Part shown: one piece after another, positions 1 to 5,266 of the stretch | How positions within the stretch are numbered: the first letter of the stretch is position 1 | Layout of the letters: every line of letters begins with the position of its first letter | From: Ruminococcus sp. | GTDB lineage: Bacteria > Bacillota > Clostridia > Oscillospirales > Ruminococcaceae | Direction: 5' to 3' | Assembly: GCA_024697705.1 (NCBI GenBank) | Contig: JAILFF010000232.1 | Location: 1 to 5,528 of the forward strand | DNA length: 5,528 nt | Position numbers and translations under genes: made by a program | The notes under the pieces: generated by a model | Database searches by the model: none | What the model was told of the DNA's origin: nothing | The model's input: only the letters and a program-made list of their open reading frames with translations

Positions 1-107
1 GCCGGGGGGGGGGGGGTTTTTTTTTTTTACCAAAAAGGGAGAAAAAAAAAAAAGTATGGGGAGGGGGGGGGGGGGAAAATCCCCTTCCTAAAGGGTTTTT
101 CCCCCCC
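1..107. other. Homopolymer-rich contig end, probable artefact
   Basis: This stretch is nearly all homopolymer blocks: G13 at 4-16, T12 at 17-28, A12 at 42-53, G13 at 63-75 and C7 at 101-107, joined by short low-complexity pieces. No codon structure or promoter can be read. Runs of all four bases packed together at a contig edge are typical of low-quality read tails (poly-G from two-colour Illumina chemistry) built into a consensus. I treat the bases as unreliable rather than biological. Confidence 0.75.
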
Positions 108-109
108 AC

Positions 110-160
110 AAAGCCTACGACGGCAGCAAACAACTCGGAGAAAGAAATCCGAACGTATAA
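110..160 (+). CDS. Possible C-terminal tail of a gene cut off by the contig end
   Basis: One plus-strand frame reads K-A-Y-D-G-S-K-Q-L-G-E-R-N-P-N-V and stops at TAA (158-160). The codons (GCC TAC GAC GGC AGC) resemble those of the solid genes in this window, and the base composition turns AT-rich straight after the stop, as at a real gene end. Everything upstream is the unreliable homopolymer block, so neither the start nor the family can be seen. The fragment is only 16 codons long and could be chance. Confidence 0.2.
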   Translation, partial: KAYDGSKQLGERNPNV

Positions 161-161
161 A

Positions 162-261
162 AAAAATAAAATCGGCAATTTCTAAAAAAGCCCACAAAAA
201 GGCGCAAACAAATAGATCATCAAGTCAGAGCGGGAACAAGTGAATTGCCGATTTTATATTT
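162..261. repeat. Inverted repeat with 15-bp perfect arms
   Basis: ATAAAATCGGCAATT at 166-180 is matched exactly by its reverse complement AATTGCCGATTTTAT at 243-257. Beyond one mismatch the outer A/T bases continue the pairing to 162 and 261. The 62-nt spacer shows no gene. The arms could be the ends of a small decayed element or a long-range stem. No flanking target duplication is evident, so the nature of the repeat is open. Confidence 0.6.
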
Positions 262-288
262 GCAAAAGAGCGCAGCGATTTTTGCAAA
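259..288. repeat. Short hairpin, TTTGCAAA arms
   Basis: TTTGCAAAA at 259-267 pairs with TTTTGCAAA at 280-288 around a 12-nt loop. It overlaps the right arm of the larger inverted repeat at 162-261. There is no T-run after it on either strand that would make it a convincing terminator. Confidence 0.4.
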
Positions 289-304
289 TGAGTTGCGCGA
301 AGTC

Positions 305-417
305 GGGATTGGCAGACGGTCGTGGCAAATTCACGGGCGAGCAATTGCTCGCCCCTACATAACAAGTATTGCTATAAAGACAGGAATTGCCGGACGAACA
401 GGTCGGGGCAAACTCAC
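305..417. repeat. Degenerate direct repeat, two copies
   Basis: The segments at 305-334 and 383-417 align as diverged direct copies. Both begin GGnATTGnCnGACG, continue through a shared G-rich part and GGCAAA, and end TCAC, with a few bases of insertion in the second copy. The first copy leads directly into the perfect palindrome at 335-354. The second leads into AT-rich sequence without one. This suggests a duplicated intergenic repeat unit, one copy of which has lost its hairpin end. The divergence makes the alignment approximate. Confidence 0.45.
335..359. repeat. Perfect 20-bp palindrome with CCCCTACA tail
   Basis: GGGCGAGCAATTGCTCGCCC at 335-354 is a perfect palindrome, and its right end continues as CCCCTACA (352-359). 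The same tail recurs in the repeat at 450-529, so this is one member of a small family of hairpin modules. Such GGGCG...CGCCCCTACA hairpins are, to my recollection, common dispersed repeats in gut Clostridia, where they behave like REP or MITE sequences. No gene is visible within it. Confidence 0.7.
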
Positions 418-449
418 ACCTACAATATATGTTATATAACCCGATTTCA

Positions 450-529
450 TGTAGGGGCGCACCTATGTGTGCGCACGCAAATAGGCACATTGTCCCCCGA
501 ACGGGCGCTCACGCATGAGCACCCCTACA
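450..529. repeat. 80-bp inverted-repeat element made of two hairpin modules
   Basis: TGTAGGGG at 450-457 and CCCCTACA at 522-529 are perfect 8-bp terminal inverted repeats. Inside them are two separate hairpins. GCGCAC (457-462) pairs with GTGCGC (469-474). GGG-C-GCTCA (503-511) pairs with TGAGC-A-CCC (516-524), with one C/A mismatch. The outer motif matches the end of the palindrome at 335-359, but the inner stem sequences differ while still pairing with themselves. This fits two facing copies of the same dispersed repeat family. No protein is encoded. Confidence 0.6.
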
Positions 530-583
530 AGATTCCTAAAAAACGGAGCAAAATTGATTTCCGTGAGCAAACCTGCGCAGTTC

Positions 584-612
584 TTGACAAAAAGCTCTTT
601 TAATGCTATAAT
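584..612 (+). promoter_or_regulatory. Consensus sigma-A promoter for metF
   Basis: The -35 box is TTGACA (584-589) and the -10 box is TATAAT (607-612), both perfect, with an ideal 17-nt spacer and an extended TG at 604-605. Transcription should begin near 618-620, giving a leader of about 55 nt before the metF start. The leader is too short for a SAM riboswitch, which often controls methionine genes in Firmicutes. With such a strong promoter, expression may be constitutive, or controlled by a repressor I cannot see. Confidence 0.9.
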
Positions 613-624
613 TACAATCATGAA

Positions 625-646
625 TCCTGCGGCTTTGCCGAAAGGA
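625..646 (+). promoter_or_regulatory. Small hairpin in the metF leader
   Basis: CGGC (630-633) pairs with GCCG (637-640) across a TTT loop. TCCT (625-628) pairs with AGGA (643-646) outside it, leaving one G opposite two As. It starts only a few bases after the predicted transcription start, so it may stabilise the 5' end of the mRNA. No T-run follows, so it is not a terminator. The ribosome site used by metF (AAGGA, 660-664) lies outside the stem. Confidence 0.4.
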
Positions 647-673
647 AATCTATTATAATAAGGAATAAAGCTT

Positions 674-1537
674 ATGAATATACGAGAATTGTTTAATAAC
701 GGCAGAACCGTGTTTTCGATGGAGGTCTTCCCGCCGAAAAAGCACGACCCCGTAAGCGAGATATTCTCCACGCTGAACGGTCTTGCGGGACTTAATCCCG
801 ATTTTATCAGCGTTACCTACGGCGCGGGCGGAAATCCCGCCGATACCTCGACGATCGACATCTGCCGTGAGATAGCCGGGAAATTCGGCACGCCCGCCGT
901 TGCGCACTTTACCTGCGTGAACAATTCCCGCGAGGATATCGACATAGCCGTCGGGAACTTCCGCGCCGCGGGTATCTCGAACGTGCTTGCCCTGCGCGGC
1001 GACATCAGCGACAAGACCCCTCCGAAGGACGACTTTCACTACGCTTCGGAGCTGATAACCTATCTGAAACAGAAGGCTCCGTGGATAACGGTATCCGCCG
1101 CCTGCTATCCCGAAACTCACCCCGACAGCCCTACGACAGTAGCCGATATCCTTCACATGAAGGAAAAAGAGGACTGCGGCGCGGAGCATTTCATCTCTCA
1201 GCTTTTCTTCGACAATGAGGATTTCTACACCTTCCGCGAAAAGACCCTTATCGCAGGCATAAAAAGCCCCATCGAGGCGGGGATAATGCCCGTTACCTCG
1301 AAGGCGGGGATACTGCGCATGGTCTCGATGTGCGGCGCTTCGATACCGAAGAAGCTCTCGCGCATACTCAACCGCTACGAGAACGACGAGCTTGCCCTGC
1401 GCGACGCCTGCATAGCCTACGCGATAGATCAGATAAACGACCTTATCGCCAACGATGTTGACGGCATACATCTCTACACGATGAACAAGCCCGAGATAGC
1501 GCAGAGGGTCTACTCGGCGGTGAAAAATCTGCTGTGA
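674..1537 (+). CDS. metF: Methylenetetrahydrofolate reductase
   Basis: The product is a 287-residue cytosolic flavoenzyme that reduces 5,10-methylene-THF to 5-methyl-THF, the methyl donor for methionine synthesis. It can also link to one-carbon flux in acetogens. The length is normal for the single-domain bacterial form, a TIM barrel binding FAD. Visible family motifs are FSMEVFPPK (residues 14-22, with Glu17 at the position of the E. coli catalytic Glu28), VTYGAGG (47-53), HFTC (78-81), LALRGD (105-110, the Asp near the flavin) and SQLFFDNEDFY in the second half. The ATG is preceded by AAGGA at 660-664 with 9-nt spacing and lies about 55 nt after a consensus promoter. The CPBP protease gene follows after 19 nt, so the two are probably one transcript. 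No partner genes (metH, metV or folD) are in view, so whether it serves only methionine synthesis cannot be told here. Confidence 0.95.
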   Translation: MNIRELFNNGRTVFSMEVFPPKKHDPVSEIFSTLNGLAGLNPDFISVTYGAGGNPADTSTIDICREIAGKFGTPAVAHFTCVNNSREDIDIAVGNFRAAGISNVLALRGDISDKTPPKDDFHYASELITYLKQKAPWITVSAACYPETHPDSPTTVADILHMKEKEDCGAEHFISQLFFDNEDFYTFREKTLIAGIKSPIEAGIMPVTSKAGILRMVSMCGASIPKKLSRILNRYENDELALRDACIAYAIDQINDLIANDVDGIHLYTMNKPEIAQRVYSAVKNLL

Positions 1538-1556
1538 CCCGAAAGGAGATGCGCTG

Positions 1557-2627
1557 ATGCGGGAAAGTCAAAGCTGCCCCGAGACCGAGCTTAGTACCGA
1601 GATAGATCAGGCGTTAAGGCACGAGGCGGAGAACAAGGAGCGCACACAGCTTTTCATAAACGCCTCGATGCTGGCGATACTTCTGCTGCTGTACGAGCTT
1701 TTCAACACGCTTTACACGAGGGTCTACTGGCTGGCGGCGTACACGCGGTTCACGGGCAAGATAAATCTTGATGTCTCGGCGGTGGCAAAATATTTCAACG
1801 AGACAGCCCCGGGGATATCGGGCACTACCGCCTTTAACATGACGGCGTGCGTGTTCATAGTGGTATTATCGACGCTTTCGATATTCGTTATCGGGCGGTT
1901 CATGATGGGTATACCTTTGCACGAGGTGATGCGCCCGTACAAGAAAGCAGTCCCCGACGGCTTGCTGTTTCTGCCGACCTCGATCACGTTCAACCTTATG
2001 GCGGCGCTTTTGATAAGCAATCTGACCGAAAGGCTGAAAGAGGAGGGCATTACGCTGCCCGCCTCGGACTTTTCGGTAGACAAGCCCACGCCCTACGCGC
2101 TGGTGATGCAGTTCATATATATCTGCGCGCTGGGACCCGTCTGTGAGGAATTCGTTTACCGCGGGCTGTGCTTAAAGCTGCTTGCGCCCTACGGAAACGG
2201 TCTTGCCGTGATGTTCTCGGCGGTGACCTTCGGTCTGATGCACGGCAACGTAAAGCAGGCTATCCCCGCGATGTTAAGCGGGGCGGTATATGCGATGGTA
2301 GCGATAAGGTACGGCAGCATAGTTCCGTGCATTGTGATACACATTATCAACAATTTAATAGCAAGCATCGGCGATTTCGGGAGTGCGCTTGGGATATCGA
2401 CGGGGGACCTAAGCCGTGCGATCTATATAATCGTATTATTTCTCGGGTTTTACGGAGCTATCGTATTATTTACTGAGCTTATCGAAAAGCTGTATGTAAG
2501 CGAGCCGAAATGTGTGAACAGTATGGCAAAGCGGTTTTTGTCAGTCGGGACGAATATATTTTGTGTGATATACTTTTTATATCTGATATGGGATATGATC
2601 GAGAAGATAATCAGGGCGAATAAATAG
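1557..2627 (+). CDS. CPBP-family intramembrane glutamic protease
   Basis: This is a 356-residue multi-pass membrane protein of the CPBP (CaaX protease / bacteriocin-processing; Abi) family. The three family motifs are all present: EEFVYR (Glu197, Glu198, Arg202), FGLMH (Phe225, His229) and HIINN (His262, Asn266). The active site therefore looks intact. Hydrophobic stretches lie near residues 32-54, 96-115, 137-153, 180-196, 214-228, 235-250, 253-270, 288-308 and 335-350. The first ~30 residues are charged and probably cytoplasmic. AAGGAG at 1543-1548 sits 8 nt before the ATG, and metF ends 19 nt upstream, so co-transcription is likely. The substrate is unknown; relatives include bacteriocin self-immunity and prenyl-protein processing proteins, but no bacteriocin gene lies nearby. 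The TAG stop is formed by the first bases of the palindromic element at 2625-2800. The protein ends ...RANK, and the sequence before insertion probably ended at the same residue. Confidence 0.9.
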   Translation: MRESQSCPETELSTEIDQALRHEAENKERTQLFINASMLAILLLLYELFNTLYTRVYWLAAYTRFTGKINLDVSAVAKYFNETAPGISGTTAFNMTACVFIVVLSTLSIFVIGRFMMGIPLHEVMRPYKKAVPDGLLFLPTSITFNLMAALLISNLTERLKEEGITLPASDFSVDKPTPYALVMQFIYICALGPVCEEFVYRGLCLKLLAPYGNGLAVMFSAVTFGLMHGNVKQAIPAMLSGAVYAMVAIRYGSIVPCIVIHIINNLIASIGDFGSALGISTGDLSRAIYIIVLFLGFYGAIVLFTELIEKLYVSEPKCVNSMAKRFLSVGTNIFCVIYFLYLIWDMIEKIIRANK

Positions 2628-2800
2628 ACCTGTCCGCTAACCCTCGCACAGCGTATGACAAAATCTTTTACCATGCTGCTGCGTTGTCCTCCTCACCGGG
2701 CGACAGCCCGCTGGCATTAACGAAGTTAATGCAGTCGTCCGCCTTGCATCATGGCAAAATCCTTTGCCATACGCCGCACGATGGTTAGCGGACAGGTCTA
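2625..2800. mobile_element. MITE-like palindromic element, 18-bp terminal inverted repeats
   Basis: TAGACCTGTCCGCTAACC at 2625-2642 is the exact reverse complement of 2783-2800. Pairing continues imperfectly inward, for example GCGTATG (2651-2657) with CATACGC (2768-2774). The interior is a chain of hairpins: CGGGC/GCCCG (2697-2710), GCATTAAC/GTTAATGC around GAA (2714-2732) and ATGGCAAA/TTTGCCAT (2751-2770). There is no transposase or credible reading frame, so it is non-autonomous. The outer TA on both sides can be read as a TA target duplication, as made by IS630/mariner-type transposases. Removing one TA and the inside leaves AAA TAA TAA, an ordinary tandem stop for the upstream gene. A 5-bp ATAAA also flanks both sides (2620-2624 and 2801-2805), but that model would remove the upstream stop. 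Which transposase moves it is unknown. Confidence 0.75.
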
Positions 2801-2815
2801 ATAAAGAACCGCAAA

Positions 2816-2893
2816 GCAAAGGCATATTAATAGTCTTCACTTTGCGTTTTCTTTTCAACTTCCCAAGACTTTTGGTTTGCCTTTGCATTTTTT
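2816..2893 (+). terminator. Long-stem terminator or attenuator ahead of the hypothetical gene
   Basis: Bases 2816-2837 pair with 2865-2886 through 22 positions, broken only by two T/T mismatches and including two G/T wobbles. The outer part is GCAAAGGCA with TGCCTTTGC and the inner part is AGTCTT with AAGACT. The loop is 27 nt and six Ts follow at 2888-2893. This is the layout of a factor-independent terminator with an unusually large loop. A competing pair, CGCAAAG (2810-2816) with CTTTGCG (2840-2846), overlaps the loop and touches the stem base, as an antiterminator would. It may be the old terminator of the metF-protease operon, or may control read-through into the gene at 2919. Confidence 0.55.
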
Positions 2894-2906
2894 CACTTTT
2901 CTTTAC

Positions 2907-2911
2907 GGAGG
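2907..2911 (+). promoter_or_regulatory. Ribosome binding site fixing the start at 2919
   Basis: GGAGG lies 7 nt before the ATG at 2919. An in-frame ATG at 2877 would add 14 residues, but it falls inside the right arm of the stem at 2816-2886 and has no ribosome site, so the 2919 start is preferred. Confidence 0.85.
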
Positions 2912-2918
2912 AACGCTC

Positions 2919-3497
2919 ATGGATAATAAATTTATGCTGCCCTGCGGGGTCGATATGGAAAATACCGAGGGGCTCAAAAATGCTTACGAAACTCACCCCG
3001 ACGGCGGCTTCGAGGCTGTCGTCTCGGCAGAAAAGCTTCCCGCACTGATAACGGAGCTTGCGGGACTTATCAAAGAACCCGTGTTCTTCTTTCTCGAACT
3101 GCCCGACGAAAACTCCGCCGATGACTCCGGCTGGACAACTTATTACCTTGATAACTGTACTTCGGAGGTCATATCCGTACTTATTAAAGAGTACGGCTCG
3201 CTGCTCGCGGGCGACGGCGTGTGCAGATTCGGCTTCGGCGGCAACGAAAGCGGCGGCGAGATATACGTTAAGCTCTATAAGGTGATAAGCGTCTACCCCG
3301 CCGATGAGGAAATGCTCCGCGGTACGCTTAAGGCGTTCGGGAAATTCGGCATGGAACAGACAAGCCCCCTTGTCACCCCGTGGGAACTGATCTCGGAGGA
3401 AAATCCCGCTGTCTGTGTGCGTGCGGAGGAGGACGGTATCTCGCTTTTCGATCTTCCCGAAATGCTCAAAAACGCGGGAATGTACCGTGCAGAATGA
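2919..3497 (+). CDS. Hypothetical soluble protein, 192 residues
   Basis: I do not recognise this protein. It starts at the ATG behind GGAGG (2907-2911). It has no signal peptide and no membrane segment and is acidic, so it should be cytosolic. Visible features are a hydrophobic strand KEPVFFFLELP, the patch YYLDNCTSEVISVLIKEYG, and a glycine-rich DGVCRFGFGGNESGGEIYVK followed by a YKVISVY strand. The pattern suggests a small alpha/beta protein. The stretch from the YYLDNC patch to the EI-K-Y strand resembles uncharacterised proteins I have seen in Clostridia, some of which may be immunity-like, but that is a weak memory and not an assignment. The codon use matches its neighbours, so it looks native. 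No clear promoter lies between the palindromic element and its start, so it may depend on read-through past the stem at 2816-2893. Confidence 0.8.
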   Translation: MDNKFMLPCGVDMENTEGLKNAYETHPDGGFEAVVSAEKLPALITELAGLIKEPVFFFLELPDENSADDSGWTTYYLDNCTSEVISVLIKEYGSLLAGDGVCRFGFGGNESGGEIYVKLYKVISVYPADEEMLRGTLKAFGKFGMEQTSPLVTPWELISEENPAVCVRAEEDGISLFDLPEMLKNAGMYRAE

Positions 3498-3533
3498 ATA
3501 AAATTCGTATATTTTTTAATGATTTATATTATG

Positions 3534-3571
3534 TTTACACAGTATTAATTTAATGTCTAACTCTGTATAAT
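3534..3571 (+). promoter_or_regulatory. Probable promoter of the LRR-dockerin gene
   Basis: The AT-rich gap contains a perfect -10 box TATAAT at 3566-3571. The best -35-like hexamer, TTTACA at 3534-3539, is 26 nt away, too far for it. At normal spacing from TATAAT only weak boxes occur (TATTAA at 3543-3548, 17 nt). TTTACA could instead pair with the poor TCTAAC at 3556-3561. A weak -35 suggests that an activator or another sigma factor may be needed. Start from TATAAT would give a leader of about 65 nt. Confidence 0.5.
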
Positions 3572-3596
3572 ACAATTATGATATCTCAAAGAAATA

Positions 3597-3613
3597 TGTC
3601 ATAACAAATGACA
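3597..3613. promoter_or_regulatory. TGTCAT-N5-ATGACA dyad in the LRR gene leader
   Basis: TGTCAT (3597-3602) and ATGACA (3608-3613) are perfect inverted repeats separated by AACAA. The dyad lies about 25 nt after the TATAAT box and 30 nt before the start codon. Its 17-bp size fits a dimeric repressor operator, but it could equally be a weak hairpin in the mRNA leader. No T-run follows. Confidence 0.35.
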
Positions 3614-3643
3614 GTTTAGGATAAGTGAAAGGGAGTATAAACT

Positions 3644-5239
3644 ATGAATATCAGAAGACTTACCGCCGCCGTGTGCGCGCTGGCTGTCGCAGCGGGCGCC
3701 TTCGGTTCCTTCGGACTTGACGATATCAGGGCGGGCGCCGAAGCGAGTGAAGCGGTGCTCGTCCGTGAGACGCAGTACGCTTACAAGCAGACCTCCGACG
3801 GCTTTCTTTATTCCATCAACGGCATGGATTCCGAGGTGACGATCGAGGGCTATAACGGCACGAAAAAAAGCATTACTGTACCTTCGGCCATCGAGGGTAT
3901 TACGGTAACGGGCATCGACGCCGAAGCATTTATTGATAATAAGACCATAACGTCTGTCACTATCCCCGATTCCGTTACATGGATAGGCGAGTCGGCTTTT
4001 ACAGACTGCGTCAATCTTTCTTCCGTAAAACTCGGCAATAATGTAACAACGCTCGGCAAATATTCCTTCGCGGGCTGCAAAGCGCTTGAGTCCGTCACCC
4101 TCCCCGACAGCGTAAAGGATATATGCGAATACGCTTTCAATAACAGCTCCGCGCTGTCTTCGGTTACCTTCGGCAAAGGTGTCACCACCATCAAGAATTA
4201 TGCTTTCAAGAATACCTCGCTGAAAAAGGTGATCATTCCGGATACCGTTACGGAGCTCGGAGAAGGTTCATTCACGGGGATCGGCACCCTTGAAGAAGTT
4301 ACTGTCGGAAACGGCGTTTCGGACATCGAAAACTATACGTTCCAGAATTGTATCTCGCTTAAAAAGCTGAGCCTCGGTTCGGGGATCACGACGATAAATT
4401 ACGGCTCCTTTGATAACTGCAAGTCGCTGGAGACCGTGGAATTACCAAAAAATCTTACCACCGTCGGCAACTATTCTTTCAATGACTGCACTTCGCTTTC
4501 AAAGGTAACGATCTACGGCAAGCTTTCGTCCATCGGTTCCTCCGCTTTCGCGAACTGCGCGTTCACAGCGCTCAATATCCCCGACACCGTTAAGGAGATA
4601 AAGCCCTATGCTTTCCAGAACAATAAACTCTTGCAGCAAGTCGCTGTCGGCAGCGGTGTAACGACGCTTAGCAGTTATCTGTTCAACGGCTGCGAAGCGC
4701 TTGTTAAAGTTTCGGGCTGCGCGAACGTTACCTCGTTTGAAGAGGGAGCTTTCCTCAATTGTTCCTCGCTCAAAAGCATCAAGCTCCCCGAAAAACTTGT
4801 TTCGATAGGCGATTATTGCTTCCAGTATACGGCGCTTGACACTTTAACTATCTCGAAAAAGATAAATATGCTCGGCAAAAAGGCGTTTGCGGACTGCGTC
4901 TCGCTAACCAAGATAACCATTTCCAAGAACACTAACGATATAGGAAACGGTCTTATCGACGGCAGCCCAAAAGCGGTGATCTACTGCTACAAGAACTCCC
5001 CGGCGCACAGGTATGCGTTAAATAATAAGTATAATTACAAGCTGATAAGCAGCAGCGACATTGATTGCAGCGGAACTTCCGACATTACCGATCTTCTTAT
5101 CATGCAGAAGCTAATGGCAGGCTGGAAGGTCGAAGAGGAATACGAGCAGGCTGCCGATGTTGACGACGACGGCGACGTTGACCTTGACGATCTTATCTTC
5201 GTACAGAAGGTCGTAGCGGGATGGATTAATGAAAAGTAA
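3644..5239 (+). CDS. Secreted BspA-type LRR protein with C-terminal dockerin
   Basis: This 531-residue exported protein carries no catalytic domain. A signal peptide (residues 1-34: NIRR, an alanine-rich core, likely cleavage after A-E-A) is followed by a linker and an N-cap (~65-91). About 15 leucine-rich repeats of 22-23 residues follow (~93-440), of the LRR_5/BspA type, each of the form x-Y-A-F-x-x-C-x-x-L-x-x-V-x-I-P-D-x-V-x-x-I. A C-cap (V-I-Y-C-Y-K...Y-A) precedes the dockerin at ~472-531. Its second calcium loop is canonical (DVDDDGDVDLDD, 505-516). The first (DIDCSGTSDITD, 472-483) has Ser in place of the usual Asp at position 5 and Ser in place of Ile/Val at position 8. Both helices carry Q-K and end A-G-W. 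Dockerins bind cohesins on scaffoldins, so this protein probably joins a cellulosome-type complex and binds a host, fibre or protein partner through its repeats. AAAGGGAG (3627-3634) fixes the start with 9-nt spacing. Confidence 0.93.
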   Translation: MNIRRLTAAVCALAVAAGAFGSFGLDDIRAGAEASEAVLVRETQYAYKQTSDGFLYSINGMDSEVTIEGYNGTKKSITVPSAIEGITVTGIDAEAFIDNKTITSVTIPDSVTWIGESAFTDCVNLSSVKLGNNVTTLGKYSFAGCKALESVTLPDSVKDICEYAFNNSSALSSVTFGKGVTTIKNYAFKNTSLKKVIIPDTVTELGEGSFTGIGTLEEVTVGNGVSDIENYTFQNCISLKKLSLGSGITTINYGSFDNCKSLETVELPKNLTTVGNYSFNDCTSLSKVTIYGKLSSIGSSAFANCAFTALNIPDTVKEIKPYAFQNNKLLQQVAVGSGVTTLSSYLFNGCEALVKVSGCANVTSFEEGAFLNCSSLKSIKLPEKLVSIGDYCFQYTALDTLTISKKINMLGKKAFADCVSLTKITISKNTNDIGNGLIDGSPKAVIYCYKNSPAHRYALNNKYNYKLISSSDIDCSGTSDITDLLIMQKLMAGWKVEEEYEQAADVDDDGDVDLDDLIFVQKVVAGWINEK

Positions 5240-5266
5240 GCTTTGGGATAACAAGGAGACGGTAAA

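Noticed and set aside
335..529. CRISPR array
   Set aside because: There are only three modules, in mixed orientation, with variable stems and unequal spacing and no identical direct repeats.
245..603. Short plus-strand frames of 64 and 93 codons across the repeat region
   Set aside because: They run through the palindromes and inverted repeats, have no ribosome site, and their protein text simply translates the hairpins.
620..673. SAM or T-box riboswitch before metF
   Set aside because: The leader is about 55 nt and has only one tiny hairpin, too little for either class.
653..1471. Long minus-strand open frame of 272 codons
   Set aside because: It lies wholly opposite metF, has no ribosome site and reads as low-complexity arginine/glycine/valine text. 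It is a product of the GC-rich codons on the real strand.
1557..2627. Phage-defence (abortive infection) role for the CPBP protein
   Set aside because: The Abi label of the family alone does not support it; the gene follows metF and has no defence neighbours.
2764..3048. Plus-strand frame of 94 codons starting inside the palindromic element
   Set aside because: It begins in the element's hairpin and overlaps the real gene at 2919 in another frame. It has no ribosome site. It is useful only as the frame the protease would have followed under the ATAAA duplication model.
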